A stretch of 42,315 bases of DNA, taken from an uncultured Duncaniella sp. Lineage in GTDB: Bacteria > Bacteroidota > Bacteroidia > Bacteroidales > Muribaculaceae. A program made the position numbers and the translations under genes. This document shows, one piece after another, positions 13,912-24,900 of this stretch. The notes beneath the pieces are model-generated. The model worked only from the letters and a program-made list of their open reading frames with translations. It was not told the origin of the DNA and ran no database searches. Location: positions 1 through 42,315 of the forward strand of contig CAJUGS010000030.1 of assembly GCA_910586305.1 (NCBI GenBank), given 5' to 3'. Within the stretch, counting starts at the first letter, position 1. The number at the start of each line of letters is the position of its first letter.

Positions 13912-15249
13912 ATGAAAGCAGTTGCTGTGATTGACGACCTTAAGCGTCGTTTCCCCAACGAGCCGGAGTATATCCAGGCTGTTGAAGAGGTACTCACCAC
14001 GATCGAGGATGTCTACAACGAGAATCCGGAGTTTGACCGCTATAATCTCATTGAGCGTCTCTGTATTCCCGACCGTATTTTCGCTTTCCGTGTGTCGTGG
14101 GTCGACGATAAGGGCAAGGTGCACAACAATATGGGCTACCGTGTGCAGCACAACAACGCTATCGGCCCCTATAAGGGCGGTATCCGTTTCCACTCGAGCG
14201 TGAATCTGTCTATTCTCAAGTTCCTTGCTTTTGAGCAGACTTTCAAGAATTCTCTCACTACCCTCGCCATGGGTGGCGCTAAGGGCGGTAGCGATTTCTC
14301 TCCGCGTGGCAAGAGCGATATGGAGGTGATGCGTTTCTGCCAGGCTTTCATCCAGGAGCTTTGGCGCCAGATAGGTCCGGACACTGATGTGCCTGCCGGC
14401 GATATCGGTGTCGGCGGACGCGAGGTGGGCTATATGTTCGGCGAGTATAAGAAGATGGCCCGCGAGTTTACCGGCACATTCACCGGCAAGGGTCTTGAAT
14501 TCGGCGGTTCGCTCATCCGTCCGGAGGCTACAGGCTATGGCAATGTGTATTTCCTTCTTGAGATGCTCCGCACACGCGGTATAGATATCGCCGGCAAGCG
14601 TGTGGCTATCTCGGGCTCGGGCAATGTTGCCACCTATACAGCGAAGAAGCTTCTCTCGCTGGGTGCCAAGGTGGTGTCTATGAGCGACTCTGACGGCTCT
14701 ATCTGCATTCCCGAGGGTCTCACCGAGGAGCAGCTCGACTATATCTTCAAGCTCAAGAATATCTATCGCGGCCGCATCCGTGAGTTTGCCGAAGAGTATG
14801 AGTGCCAGTATTTCCCCGGGGAGCGTCCGTGGCATCATGTGGCCTGCGACATCGCTATGCCCTCGGCCACTCAGAATGAGATTGACGGCGACGATGCTCG
14901 CGCTCTCATTGCCAACGGCTGTATAGCTGTGAGCGAGGGTGCCAATATGCCCTCTACTCCCGACGCTATCCGCGAGTTCCAGAAGGCCCGCATCCTTTAT
15001 GCTCCCGGTAAGGCTGCCAATGCCGGCGGTGTGTCGGTATCCGGACTCGAAATGGCCCAGAATTCTCAGAAGCTTTCCTGGACCGAGGAGGAGGTTGACC
15101 AGAAGCTCCAGCACATCATGAAGGAGATTCACGCCCAGTGTGTGAAGTATGGCACTGAGGATGGCGGATATATCAACTATGTGCGTGGTGCCAATGTGGC
15201 CGGCTTCATGAAGGTGGCTCGTGCCATGATGGCCCAGGGTGTGCTCTAA
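13912..15249 (+). CDS. gdhA: NADP-type glutamate dehydrogenase
   Basis: This 445-residue cytoplasmic enzyme interconverts 2-oxoglutarate plus ammonium and glutamate. It carries the substrate-binding GPYKGGIRFH (residues 85-94), the catalytic-lysine motif MGGAKGGSDF (K124), PAGDIGVGGREVG with the conserved Asp near 164, and the nucleotide-binding GSGNVA near 234. Length and motifs match the hexameric class I (about 450-residue) enzymes. It has its own promoter and terminator, so it is monocistronic. It lies just beyond the right edge of the repeated island. NADP(H) rather than NAD(H) preference is inferred from family resemblance only. Confidence 0.96.
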   Translation: MKAVAVIDDLKRRFPNEPEYIQAVEEVLTTIEDVYNENPEFDRYNLIERLCIPDRIFAFRVSWVDDKGKVHNNMGYRVQHNNAIGPYKGGIRFHSSVNLSILKFLAFEQTFKNSLTTLAMGGAKGGSDFSPRGKSDMEVMRFCQAFIQELWRQIGPDTDVPAGDIGVGGREVGYMFGEYKKMAREFTGTFTGKGLEFGGSLIRPEATGYGNVYFLLEMLRTRGIDIAGKRVAISGSGNVATYTAKKLLSLGAKVVSMSDSDGSICIPEGLTEEQLDYIFKLKNIYRGRIREFAEEYECQYFPGERPWHHVACDIAMPSATQNEIDGDDARALIANGCIAVSEGANMPSTPDAIREFQKARILYAPGKAANAGGVSVSGLEMAQNSQKLSWTEEEVDQKLQHIMKEIHAQCVKYGTEDGGYINYVRGANVAGFMKVARAMMAQGVL

Positions 15250-15292
15250 GGCTGCCGCACACCGGAATAAAGATAAACGATAAATCGGTAAT

Positions 15293-15348
15293 CATACATA
15301 GATAGAGAGAGCGTCGCGGAAGTCTGCGACGCTCTCTCTATCTGTATG
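15293..15348. terminator. Strong hairpin terminator between gdhA and the amidase gene
   Basis: AGATAGAGAGAGCGTCGC pairs perfectly with GCGACGCTCTCTCTATCT, and the outer CATAC/GTATG pairs extend the stem. TTTCTTG follows. It lies between the convergent gdhA and minus-strand genes and probably serves both. Confidence 0.8.
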
Positions 15349-15378
15349 TTTCTTGAGGGTGTGGGATGAGGTGGGTTC

Positions 15379-18246
15379 TCAAACTTTGGGCTGTTTTTCT
15401 CTGCGACGGCGCACGCGCTGCTCGGGTGTGAGTTCAGCGGGGTCGCGTAGATAGGCCGACGGGGTGTCGGCCCAGCCGTTGCCGGTAGAGAGGGAGTCTT
15501 CGTCGTTTCCGATCATTGTGGCTGGATAAACCACGCTGCGTCCCGGCGCTTCGGCCACTTTGCCGGGAGTGCGTGTAAGGAAGATGAGTATGGCTTTCAT
15601 GAGCGAGTTGCGCGCTCCTTCTTCTGTGATTGTCTCGAATGGAAATCCGATTGACACGGCGCGGTGGCTGTCTCCCTCGAAGGCTGTTCCGGCCACGAGG
15701 GAGTTTTCGGTGTAGCGCAGTATGGGGGCGCCTTTTGCGGGGTTGATTTCGGCAAATGATTCGGGGTTTTCCACTGCGTAGCAGTCGGCCGAAAGGGTTT
15801 GGTTGAAGTTGAATTTCAATTGTCCGTTGAATTCGGTGTAGCGCGATTTCACTTCTCTGACTCCTCCCGTGACTGTGGCTTTTCCCTGTCGCCATGTTAT
15901 TCCGAGGACTTTGCGGGCAAATTCGGCATCGGCCTGGGCTACGGATGGCATACTGAATCGGTTGTCGAAGAGGTCGGAGCCTATGTAGCTTCCGCTCACC
16001 ATAATTGCGGTGCCACGGTCGGCGAGTGATGTGAGACGTTGCTCAAGTTCGGGGGTGAAGGCCTTGTAGCGGGTTGATGCGGTGCCTCCGCAGGCTATTT
16101 CTTTCTGCTTGCCGAGAATGAGGTCGACGACTCCGGGTGTGGTCTGTGATGCGGCAAACGCGCCCGCGCTGGAGGATATGAACGGGTGTCCGGCCGCTTT
16201 CACGGCGCGCCCGTGGATGTAGACGAAGTCGAATGTGTTTCCGGCTATCACTTCGGTCTCGTGGGTGGCGCGGCTTGAGCCGTGGCCTGGAGCGTCGTTG
16301 TTGATCCATGGCGCGTCGGTGCGGAATTCGGTCTGTTCGCCTGTGAAGAGGATGCCGCGGATGTATGGCACACCATGGTCCTCGGCATAGTCGAATCCGG
16401 TGTGTCCCTCGCGGTTCACCTCGGCCGGACCTGATACACGTGTGAAGCCGTTGACGATTGTCACCATGTCGGCCTCCGAGCCCGAGAGGTCGCAGAGGGC
16501 AAGTGTCTCGGACGGGAATGAGCGTCCGCCATCATTTCCGGCGACAATCCTGTAGCTGTAGATGTGGCTGTCGCAGGCTTTGACCTGCAGCGAGGGGTCG
16601 TCGACGACGGCCAGTTCGGCAAAGGCTCCGTCGTCGATGCGCTCGTAGACTATGTAGTATGTGGGTCGGGCCGATGGTTCAAGGGGGTCGTTGACAGGTG
16701 TCCATGTCAGAGTGTAGTCGCCTTGTCCGCCGTATATTGCGAAGTTGGTGACCGGGAGAGGTTCCACTACATAGGGGGTGCCGTCGGTCTCGTGCAGGTA
16801 TCTGAGAATTCCTTTGTAGACGGCACGGCTCACGTCGAAGCGGAAGTTGGGGTCGAGTCCGTAGCGCATATCGGCGAAATTCTGGTGGCTCAGCAGCTCG
16901 AGCAGCATGGTGGGTACTGCCGGCTCGCGGGCTTCGACATACAGCTTGTCGCGTGTCTTGCGTCGGGTCCACTGTGGGTCGTAGAGTGCCCTGATGTCTG
17001 ATGCTATCTGGTCGGCCACGAGGTTGCCAAGCCGGGCATTTGTGGCTTTTGTCTTTCCGTTTCCGAGTCGTCCGGCTGTGGATATGATGGGAAGTGTGCC
17101 CACGGTGGTGTAGGTGTCGGAGGTTGTTCCTGCATCGGTGTGGAAGGCAAAGGCCATATCCACGGGTATTCCCAGTCCGTTCTGTCCGGGATTGGATGTC
17201 GAGCCTCCCGAGATGTAGTTGACCCAGTTTCCTCTGGAACGGAGGTCGTCGTCATAGTCGTCCTTGCCACCGGCGTATACCGAGGCCGGCATTCCGGCCC
17301 ACTGGAGCCAGTAGCGTGCGCCTTCCGTGAATCGTGGATATCCGCTTGTCTCGGTCTCTCCTGATGGTCCCCGCGACACGTTGCCCATTCCTCCGCCTAT
17401 CTTTACGGCATCGGCACTGACGAGTTTGCCCTTTTCGTCGGAAAGGTTGGAGAGCTGAAGCACTTTGTCGCGCCCTTTGGCAAACGGGAATGTGCCGAGA
17501 TATACCCATGTGCCTCCGCCCATTGTCTGGTTTACTTCGATTACTTCTGTTCCCCGCATCGAGTTGACCGTGTATCGGGCATTGCGGGCACTCTCAGGGA
17601 GGGAGATATAGCTGACATAGAGGGCATACTCGGCTGTGGCCGGTATTTCGGCGGTCCAGGTGGCAGTGGAGGTTTTCTCCTTGTTGTCGGTTGTCTCGAC
17701 CACCCTGGCAGTTCCGGATCGGAAGGGGTTGTCGGCTCCGGATAGCACTTTGTTACGGTGGGCAAATCCGTTGGCTTTGGCCTGATGCCACTTGTGTAGT
17801 CCGTTTTTTTCACTGTATCCCTTCTGTGCGAGTGCGCCGTCGCCGTCGACGATTACTTCCGTTGTAGAGGTGTCTCGTTCGCGCGGTGTCATCACATAGG
17901 CCCCTGCATTTTCGAGCATCGGTATGAGGTAGGGTAGGACAAAGGCCTGCGGGAATAGGTCTTCAACCGTTCCCATCAGACGGGCGCGCTGCCACATCCA
18001 GCGGTTTTCTTTTGCGTCATAGTATCGGCCGTGGCTCTGCCATAGCGCTATATTTCTGCCGTCGAGTCCTTTTGGAGCATCGGGATCATCGATACGTTTC
18101 ACGAACGGGCCTGATGTACGTGCCGGTGGAAGCACCACCTTTGTAGTCTTGGTCACTTTTTTCGCCTTTTTCTTGGTGCGCCTTGGCGCAGCGGCTCCGG
18201 AGAGAACGGTGAGAAGCGCTATGAGGATTATGATTGACTTTTTCAT
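15379..18246 (-). CDS. Secreted amidase-like protein with golvesin-type domain
   Basis: The 955-residue protein has a signal peptide (about 1-20) and a basic linker (TKKKAKKVTKTTK). Pieces of an N-acetylmuramoyl-L-alanine amidase fold follow: IALWQSHGRYYD near 65-76, TPRERDTSTTE near 120-130, FHTDAG near 366-371 and LLELLSHQNFADM near 445-457. In that family such His/Glu positions bind zinc. Between them, around 190-290, lies a carbohydrate-binding-like insert (YALYVSYISLP...GGGTWVYLGTFPF) matching golvesin C-terminal-like domains, and an FN3-like module follows near 490-580. Bacteroidetes homologues are often labelled 'xanthan lyase', without support visible here. Peptidoglycan remodelling is the best guess. 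Confidence 0.75.
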   Translation of the reverse strand: MKKSIIILIALLTVLSGAAAPRRTKKKAKKVTKTTKVVLPPARTSGPFVKRIDDPDAPKGLDGRNIALWQSHGRYYDAKENRWMWQRARLMGTVEDLFPQAFVLPYLIPMLENAGAYVMTPRERDTSTTEVIVDGDGALAQKGYSEKNGLHKWHQAKANGFAHRNKVLSGADNPFRSGTARVVETTDNKEKTSTATWTAEIPATAEYALYVSYISLPESARNARYTVNSMRGTEVIEVNQTMGGGTWVYLGTFPFAKGRDKVLQLSNLSDEKGKLVSADAVKIGGGMGNVSRGPSGETETSGYPRFTEGARYWLQWAGMPASVYAGGKDDYDDDLRSRGNWVNYISGGSTSNPGQNGLGIPVDMAFAFHTDAGTTSDTYTTVGTLPIISTAGRLGNGKTKATNARLGNLVADQIASDIRALYDPQWTRRKTRDKLYVEAREPAVPTMLLELLSHQNFADMRYGLDPNFRFDVSRAVYKGILRYLHETDGTPYVVEPLPVTNFAIYGGQGDYTLTWTPVNDPLEPSARPTYYIVYERIDDGAFAELAVVDDPSLQVKACDSHIYSYRIVAGNDGGRSFPSETLALCDLSGSEADMVTIVNGFTRVSGPAEVNREGHTGFDYAEDHGVPYIRGILFTGEQTEFRTDAPWINNDAPGHGSSRATHETEVIAGNTFDFVYIHGRAVKAAGHPFISSSAGAFAASQTTPGVVDLILGKQKEIACGGTASTRYKAFTPELEQRLTSLADRGTAIMVSGSYIGSDLFDNRFSMPSVAQADAEFARKVLGITWRQGKATVTGGVREVKSRYTEFNGQLKFNFNQTLSADCYAVENPESFAEINPAKGAPILRYTENSLVAGTAFEGDSHRAVSIGFPFETITEEGARNSLMKAILIFLTRTPGKVAEAPGRSVVYPATMIGNDEDSLSTGNGWADTPSAYLRDPAELTPEQRVRRRREKQPKV

Positions 18247-18334
18247 GATGCCGGGGACCTTAGAAAACAGATATGCATTGGAAATAAAACAACTCCGTCA
18301 TCGCTGACGAAGGTGGGATTAACTTACTTTGATA

Positions 18335-18342
18335 CAAAGTTA
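18335..18342 (-). promoter_or_regulatory. -7 element of the amidase gene
   Basis: On the minus strand TAACTTTG lies about 88 bp upstream of the amidase start. A TTTG is present further upstream but only 12 bp away, which is shorter than usual. On the plus strand TATCTTAG at 18375-18382 is a weak -7 candidate for manC. Confidence 0.5.
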
Positions 18343-18423
18343 TGAATTTTTATTCAAATAAGGAGGAATTTTTGTATCTTAGCGGTCTGAAACCTTAACT
18401 ACTAAAAAACGTTCTGTATATAT

Positions 18424-19503
18424 ATGGCCTCACACCGTTATTGTGTCATCATGTGCGGAGGGGTGGGCAGCCGATTCTGGCCCTACTCCCGAGAAAACCG
18501 ACCCAAACAATTTCTTGACTTCTTTGGCACCGGACGCTCACTTCTTCAGATGTCTTACGATAGGATTCTTCCTTTGGTTCCCAAGGAGAATATTGTTGTG
18601 GTGACCAATGCCAAGTATGCCTCGCTGATACGCGAGCAGCTCCCCGATATAGATGAGCGCAACATACTTCTGGAGCCGGCCCGACGAAATACCGCGCCGT
18701 GTATAGCGTGGGCGGCCTACCATATATCCGCCATAGATCCCGAAGCTTCAATGATAGTCACTCCGAGCGACCACCTCATCACTTCTGAGGGAGAGTTTCA
18801 GGACTGTGTGATGCGCGGATTTGATTTTGTCGAAAATCATGACGCACTTCTGACGCTCGGAATCAAACCCGTGAGACCCGAGACAGGCTATGGCTATATA
18901 CAGATAGGCAAGGAGGAAGAACCCGGTATTCTTAAGGTCAAGACTTTCACTGAGAAGCCCAATCTCGAGCTTGCCAAGGTGTTTCTTGATTCGGGCGAGT
19001 TCTTCTGGAACGCCGGTATCTTCATCTGGAAAGCTTCGTCGATCATCGACGCTCTCCACCGCTATGATTCGGACCTCATGGTCCATTTTGACAGTGGCAA
19101 GGATTATTTCGGCACACCGCAGGAGAATGAGTTCATCGAAGAGAATTTCGCGTCCTGCCCGGCCAACTCGATTGACTATGCCGTGATGGAGAAGGCCGAC
19201 AACGTGTATGTGGAGTGTACCAGCTTCGGATGGAACGACCTCGGAACCTGGAGCGCGCTCTATGACCAGTCGCCCAAACGCGAGAACGATAATGTGGCGG
19301 GTGACACCCCCCTGCTCTCCTATGAGTCGAGCGGCAATATCTTCGCTGTCAATTCCGACAAACTCATCGTGGTGCACGGCCTTCACGACTATATAGTGGC
19401 CGATACCGGCGATGTGCTTCTCGTGTGTCCTAAAAGCGAGGAGCAGCGCATAAAACAGATGGTCTATGACGTGAATGTCTCGTTCGGCGACAAATATCTC
19501 TAA
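18424..19503 (+). CDS. manC: Mannose-1-phosphate guanylyltransferase
   Basis: This 359-residue cytoplasmic enzyme makes GDP-mannose from mannose-1-phosphate and GTP, feeding capsule, O-antigen and fucose synthesis. The N-terminus has the nucleotidyltransferase signature CGGVGSRFWPYSR...PKQF (residues 11-30). NTAPCIAWAA, TPSDHLI (near 118) and FTEKP also match the family, as does the W/N-rich FGWNDLGTW near 264. It has only the transferase domain and lacks the C-terminal isomerase part of the fused enzymes. The relA gene follows after 19 bp, so both are probably on one transcript. Confidence 0.94.
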   Translation: MASHRYCVIMCGGVGSRFWPYSRENRPKQFLDFFGTGRSLLQMSYDRILPLVPKENIVVVTNAKYASLIREQLPDIDERNILLEPARRNTAPCIAWAAYHISAIDPEASMIVTPSDHLITSEGEFQDCVMRGFDFVENHDALLTLGIKPVRPETGYGYIQIGKEEEPGILKVKTFTEKPNLELAKVFLDSGEFFWNAGIFIWKASSIIDALHRYDSDLMVHFDSGKDYFGTPQENEFIEENFASCPANSIDYAVMEKADNVYVECTSFGWNDLGTWSALYDQSPKRENDNVAGDTPLLSYESSGNIFAVNSDKLIVVHGLHDYIVADTGDVLLVCPKSEEQRIKQMVYDVNVSFGDKYL

Positions 19504-19522
19504 TACCACTACTGACACGGCA

Positions 19523-21775
19523 ATGGAAAAGAAAACTTACAACCTCACTCCCGAACAGGAGGAACAGTTGGTGGAGAGCGAGTTCCGCGACCTTTTGGCC
19601 GGCTATATGGCCAGCAACCACCGCAAGAAAGTCGATATAATAGAGCGCGCCTTCGCCTTCGCCAAGTCGGCACACAAGGGTGTGCGCCGTCGTTCCGGCG
19701 AGCCCTACATACTCCATCCCATTGCCGTGGCCAAGATAGCGTCGATGGAGATTGGTCTTGGCTCTACGTCGATATGTGCGGCTCTGCTCCACGATGTAGT
19801 CGAGGACACGGAGTTTACCGTGAGCGATATCGAGCAGCATTTCGGGAAGAAGGTGGCCGAGATTGTCGAAGGTCTCACCAAGATTTCTGGCGGTATCTTC
19901 GGCGACAAGGCCTCGGCCCAGGCCGAGAACTTCCGCAAGCTTCTTCTCACCATGAGCAAGGATATCCGTGTGATACTCCTCAAGATGGCCGACCGCCTGC
20001 ACAATATGCGCACTCTCGGCTCAATGGCTCCCAATAAACAGTATAAGATAGCCGGCGAGACTCTCTATATCTATGCCCCGCTTGCCCACCGTCTCGGCCT
20101 CTTTGCAATAAAGACCGAGCTGGAAGACCTCAGCTTCAAGTATGAGCATCCCACCGAGTATGACCGCATCAGCCGTCTGCTGAAGGTGAGCGAGGAGGGG
20201 CGCGCCATGGGCTACAACAACTTTGCCACTCCCATACGCGAACGTCTTGACGCGATGGGCCTTAAGTATGAGGCTAAGGCGAGGCTGAAGTCGGTCTATT
20301 CCATATGGCGCAAGATGGAGACCAAGCATATTCCCTTCGAGGAGGTCTATGACCTGTATGCCATGCGCATCATCTTCGACTGTCCCGACGGGGTGGGTGA
20401 GAAGGAGATGTGTTATCGCATTTATGCTGCTCTCACCGATCTCTACCGTCCTCATCCCGAGCGTATACGCGACTGGATTGCCGTTCCCAAGGCCAATGGA
20501 TACCAGGCTCTCCATGTCACACTCATGGGCCCCGACGGCAACTGGATAGAGGTGCAGATACGCTCGCGTCGCATGGACGAGATTGCCGAGAAGGGCTTTG
20601 CGGCCCACTGGAAGTATAAGATAGGAGGCGAAGGCGAGGAGGAGAGTGAGCTCACAGTGTGGCTACGCACTATCAAGGATATTCTCGACGATCCCAACCC
20701 CAATGCGATAGACTTCCTTGACACGTTGAAACTCAATCTGTTCTCGTCGGAGATAGTGGTGTTTACCCCAAAGGGCGAGCTGCTTACTCTCGCTGCCGGC
20801 GCGACTGTGCTCGACGTGGCCTATACGCTCCACTCTGAAATAGGCAGCCACTGCATAGCCGGAAAGGTGAACCATAAGCTTGTGCCGCTGTCGCAGAAAC
20901 TCAATTCGGGCGACCAGGTGGAGGTGCTCACCTCACAGAGCCAGACTCCTAAGCCGGAGTGGATGACTTTTCTTTCCACAGCTAAGGCCAAGACCCGTCT
21001 GCGCAAGGAGCTGCGCCGTGAACAGCAGCCCTATATTGACGAGGGAAAGAAGATATTTGACAAATTTCTGGAAGAAAACAACATCACGCTCAACAACGAC
21101 GTGATGACCAAGATACTCGGTACTTACCATGTCACGTCGCGCGAAGAACTGTTCTTGCGCCTGGGCAACGGAGAGGCTTCGATTGACGATTATCTCAATG
21201 TCAATACTTCAAAGAATGCCCGTTCGCTGGTGTCGAGACTGTTTCGTCTCGGATTTGGCGGGAGTGGCAAGAAAAAGGAGGCTCCCAAGCTTCCGCCTGT
21301 CATGCCCTCGCCCGGCAAGATAAATACCAAGGAAACATATATTCTGCGTTTCAACGACGAGGGGCGCAATTTCACTCTCTCGGACTGTTGCGGTCCAATT
21401 CCAGGCGACGATGTGATGGGATTCATAAACGATGACGGTATCGTCGAAATCCATTCTCTCACCTGTCCTCGCGCACAGGCGCTGAAAGCAAGCTACGGTT
21501 CGAGACTTCTGGCTGTGAAATGGGAGAGTGTTACCGAGAAGTTCCTGGCCAAGGTGCGCATAGAGGGTATCGACCGCCACGGAATACTTCAGGAACTCAC
21601 CCGCCTCATATCCACTGCCCTTGACATCGATATCCGCAGTCTCAACATACAGGCGCGCGAAGAGGTGTTTACCTGCAATCTAAGCGTCAAGGTCTACTCT
21701 ACCAGCGATGTTGATGCTCTTTGTTCGAAAGTGATGAAAATCAAGGGTGTGAAGAGGGCTGACAGAGTGAGATAA
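19523..21775 (+). CDS. relA: RelA/SpoT-type (p)ppGpp synthetase/hydrolase
   Basis: This 750-residue stringent-response enzyme makes, and probably degrades, (p)ppGpp. In order it has the HD hydrolase domain (HPIAVAKI, ALLHDVVEDTE with H-D near 90, then KMADRLHNMRTL), the synthetase domain (RLKSVYSIWRKM near 250-262, YDLYAMRIIFD near 275), a TGS domain (FTPKGELLTLAAGATVLD near 412) and a C-terminal ACT domain (from about 674). The complete HD motif indicates a bifunctional enzyme. I chose the ATG at 19523 (MEKKTYNLTPEQ) over the ATG at 19475, because the latter lies inside manC and adds residues unlike the family. Confidence 0.94.
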   Translation: MEKKTYNLTPEQEEQLVESEFRDLLAGYMASNHRKKVDIIERAFAFAKSAHKGVRRRSGEPYILHPIAVAKIASMEIGLGSTSICAALLHDVVEDTEFTVSDIEQHFGKKVAEIVEGLTKISGGIFGDKASAQAENFRKLLLTMSKDIRVILLKMADRLHNMRTLGSMAPNKQYKIAGETLYIYAPLAHRLGLFAIKTELEDLSFKYEHPTEYDRISRLLKVSEEGRAMGYNNFATPIRERLDAMGLKYEAKARLKSVYSIWRKMETKHIPFEEVYDLYAMRIIFDCPDGVGEKEMCYRIYAALTDLYRPHPERIRDWIAVPKANGYQALHVTLMGPDGNWIEVQIRSRRMDEIAEKGFAAHWKYKIGGEGEEESELTVWLRTIKDILDDPNPNAIDFLDTLKLNLFSSEIVVFTPKGELLTLAAGATVLDVAYTLHSEIGSHCIAGKVNHKLVPLSQKLNSGDQVEVLTSQSQTPKPEWMTFLSTAKAKTRLRKELRREQQPYIDEGKKIFDKFLEENNITLNNDVMTKILGTYHVTSREELFLRLGNGEASIDDYLNVNTSKNARSLVSRLFRLGFGGSGKKKEAPKLPPVMPSPGKINTKETYILRFNDEGRNFTLSDCCGPIPGDDVMGFINDDGIVEIHSLTCPRAQALKASYGSRLLAVKWESVTEKFLAKVRIEGIDRHGILQELTRLISTALDIDIRSLNIQAREEVFTCNLSVKVYSTSDVDALCSKVMKIKGVKRADRVR

Positions 21776-21908
21776 CTCTTAGTGTCCCGTATTCTCAGCC
21801 TTTTTCCTATATCTCCGATTTCTCTTTGACTAATACCTTTATATATTAACATATCAGATACCTTTTTCAATACCAAATTTTATTACCAATCTTATTTAAT
21901 CGCAGTTC

Positions 21909-24900
21909 ATGAGACTAAAACTCTACAGTTTCATCCTTGCGGCCACTGTTTTTGGTACGGGAAGTACCTATGCGGCTTTCAAGGATGTTAAGATTGACCT
22001 TACTAATGGCAATCTGCTGGAAGCAAGTGAGATTGAGTCCAAAAACCTTGTCACATTCGGTGTGGCTGTTGCCGACGACGGCACAGTGAGCCGTGTCGAC
22101 GCTTCGGACTCTTCCGCTGCAATCGTTATCACAGGCAAATACCACAGCAACGAGCACGGTTGGGGTAATTTCAGTTCCACAATCGCTGTTGACGGACCAG
22201 TGCGTGTCAGCATGGGTACCTGTGCATGGGGTGGAGATGTGAGCATCAAGGATGCATCAGGCTCCATGACCGGAACTTTCAACACCAATACAGGTGCTTG
22301 CTACCACAACGACAAGGAGGCTAACATCGCCTCGGCTATCTACAAAGGTGACGCCACAACGCTCACCATCAGCGGTGGATCGTATACCCCATACATCGCT
22401 GTAGAGACTGTGGACCCCTCGGAAATCAAAGAGGATGTAAAAGTGGCCTATTCGCTCGGCGAGTATGCCGGTGCAGGTGAACTTCTTCCCCCGGCAGAGA
22501 CTGTCGAGGTAGGCAAGACTATCACTATTCCTTCCAATCACACTCTCTATCTTGACGGAAAGACTCTCGTTGGCTGGACCGACGGCTCAAAGAATTATGA
22601 GATAGGTGATATTGTCACCGTCAACGGAGACATGGAGCTGACTCCCCGCTTTGTTGACAATACTGTGACTCTCGCCGACCGTACCGCTCCCGTCACCATC
22701 CGCTGGAACTTCCGTCGCGACCAGGGTGCGCCTGTAGTGGGCTGGGAAGGCAAGAGCAATTGCTTCTGGGTGGCACAGGCCACTGTCGGCACCGAGGTGA
22801 TCGACGTGAAGCTTCCCTTCTCGACAAGCCCCGGCAAGTTCAACAACGGCAGTCACACCGACTGGGTTCAGATCAATGCAGGTACTCTCTTCCAGGTGCC
22901 TTCGTGCAAGGGTGCGGTAATCTCCTACGAGAGCTACAACGCCACTGAGAAGACCACTATCGACGGTGTCGTAGTGCCTGCCAACGGATCGAAGACTCCG
23001 TCGTTCACCGTGGCAAGCAAGAGCGAGTCGGTGCCTCTCGAGGTAAAGGACGGCTCTTATTACCGCTATATACAGACTGTCCTCCCCGTCGAGGCCGGTG
23101 GTGCAGGAGCGAAGTTTGAAAATGCCGAGGCTTCGCTTCACTGGGACTTCACTACTGTCAATGCCGACAAGGAAGCTCCGGTAGTGACCCCCGAAGGTGC
23201 GTTCGGTATGACTCCGTTCAGCTTCTCGGAGGAGCTTTCAGTGGTAGGTCCGAAGGGTGCAAAGTCGCCCGACGAAACTTACTATGCATTCCTCATTCCC
23301 AATTCAGGAAGTCTTGAATGGCGCGTGGTGCCTAAAAAAGGTTTGAAATTCACTCCCACCAGTGTGTCGGCACGAATTCGTCGTTTCGGTACAGACGGTG
23401 GCCTTATCGACGTGATTGTGAGAAATGAGGAGGGTGTTTCGGAGGTTCTCGATACCGATCTCATTCCCCAGCGCGACAAGTCGAAGGAAGAGGATAAGAA
23501 GGGTGACCAACCGAAAAACTGCACTTACTTCAAGTATGATGTTCCTGCTACTCTCGCTACAGAGAAAGGCTTCGTTCTCAGCCTCTCCATCCATGACATT
23601 ACCAACAAGAACATTGGTGTGTCCGATATCCGCATCGAGGGTATAGTCGACGGCCAGGTTCAGGAGGTTAATGTCTACTCGCTTTCTGTTGCAGCCAATC
23701 CCGAAGAGGCCGGACGTGTGAGCGTATATCCTGCCGGAACAGAGTTTGACGAGGGTACCGAAGTGACTCTTACCGCAAGCAAGAACTTCGGCTACAAGTT
23801 CCTCAACTGGACCGATGCAAACGGCAAGGTTGTGGCTGAAGAGAGCAAGTTTGTCCACACAATGACCTCTGATGCCGCTCTGACTGCCAACTTCGAGAAG
23901 CTTGCCACATATGAGCTTGTCTATGGTGTCGACGGTGGTGCCAATTCCTACCAGGTACAGCCCACTCCTGCTCCCACTGTTATAGACGGCCGTAATATGT
24001 ATGAGGGTGGTACAAAGGTTACCCTCACTGCCGCTTCCAACCATATCATGACCTTTACAAACTGGAGCGATGGCCAGAGCGCGAGCGAAATCTCGTTTGA
24101 GATGGACAGCGACAAGGAATTTACAGCTATCTACTCCGCATCTGATTTCCTCGCTGCATGGGACTTCTGGCGCTCGGGTTCGAATGGCCGTGTTGCCGAC
24201 TTTGCTTCCGAGGACAACGATGCTGCAAGCCTCGTGCTCCGCAATGAGGCCGGTGCTACCCAGGGCTGGCTTGACAAGAGCCAGCAGTCGGATCCCAATA
24301 CCTACGAGGGCCGCAACGCTGCCGTCAACTGGCGCACTACCGGTCTCGGCGATTACTACTGGCAGACTAAGGTGAATGCATCGGCCTTCACCGACATCCA
24401 TGTGGTGGGCGGTATGCTCTTCAACTACAATGCCCATACCATCTATAATGTAGAGGCCTCTCTTGACGGTGAAAACTGGGACAAGGCCGGAACAGTGAAC
24501 ATAGAGGGTGCCAAGAGCTGGACTGACTATGACATCACTCTTGATGCCAAGTATAACAACCAGCCTTCTCTCTTCATTCGCTGGAAGGCCGACATGGAGT
24601 CGCCCGTGGCCGGTACAGAGAGCGCTAACGACGGTATCACTATGAGTGCCACATTCATAACCGGAACCGCCAAACTCGTTGACGACGGTACTGCTCCCGT
24701 GCTCGTGAGCTTTGTGCCCGAGGACAAGTCGTCCACCGCTTCGATAAATGGCCGCGTTGTGCTCAACTTTGATGAGAAGGTCAAGATGGCTGCTGAGGCC
24801 AAGGGTGTAATCACCGGTGCCGGCAAGTCGATCGAGCTTCTCCCCGAGGTGACAGGCAAGACCGTTGTGTTTGAGTACAAGAACCTTTCCTATGGCACTG

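Noticed and set aside
13783..15132. 449-codon minus-strand ORF opposite gdhA
   Set aside because: gdhA is certain from its motifs; the antisense frame has low-complexity His/Leu-rich sequence and no recognisable domain.
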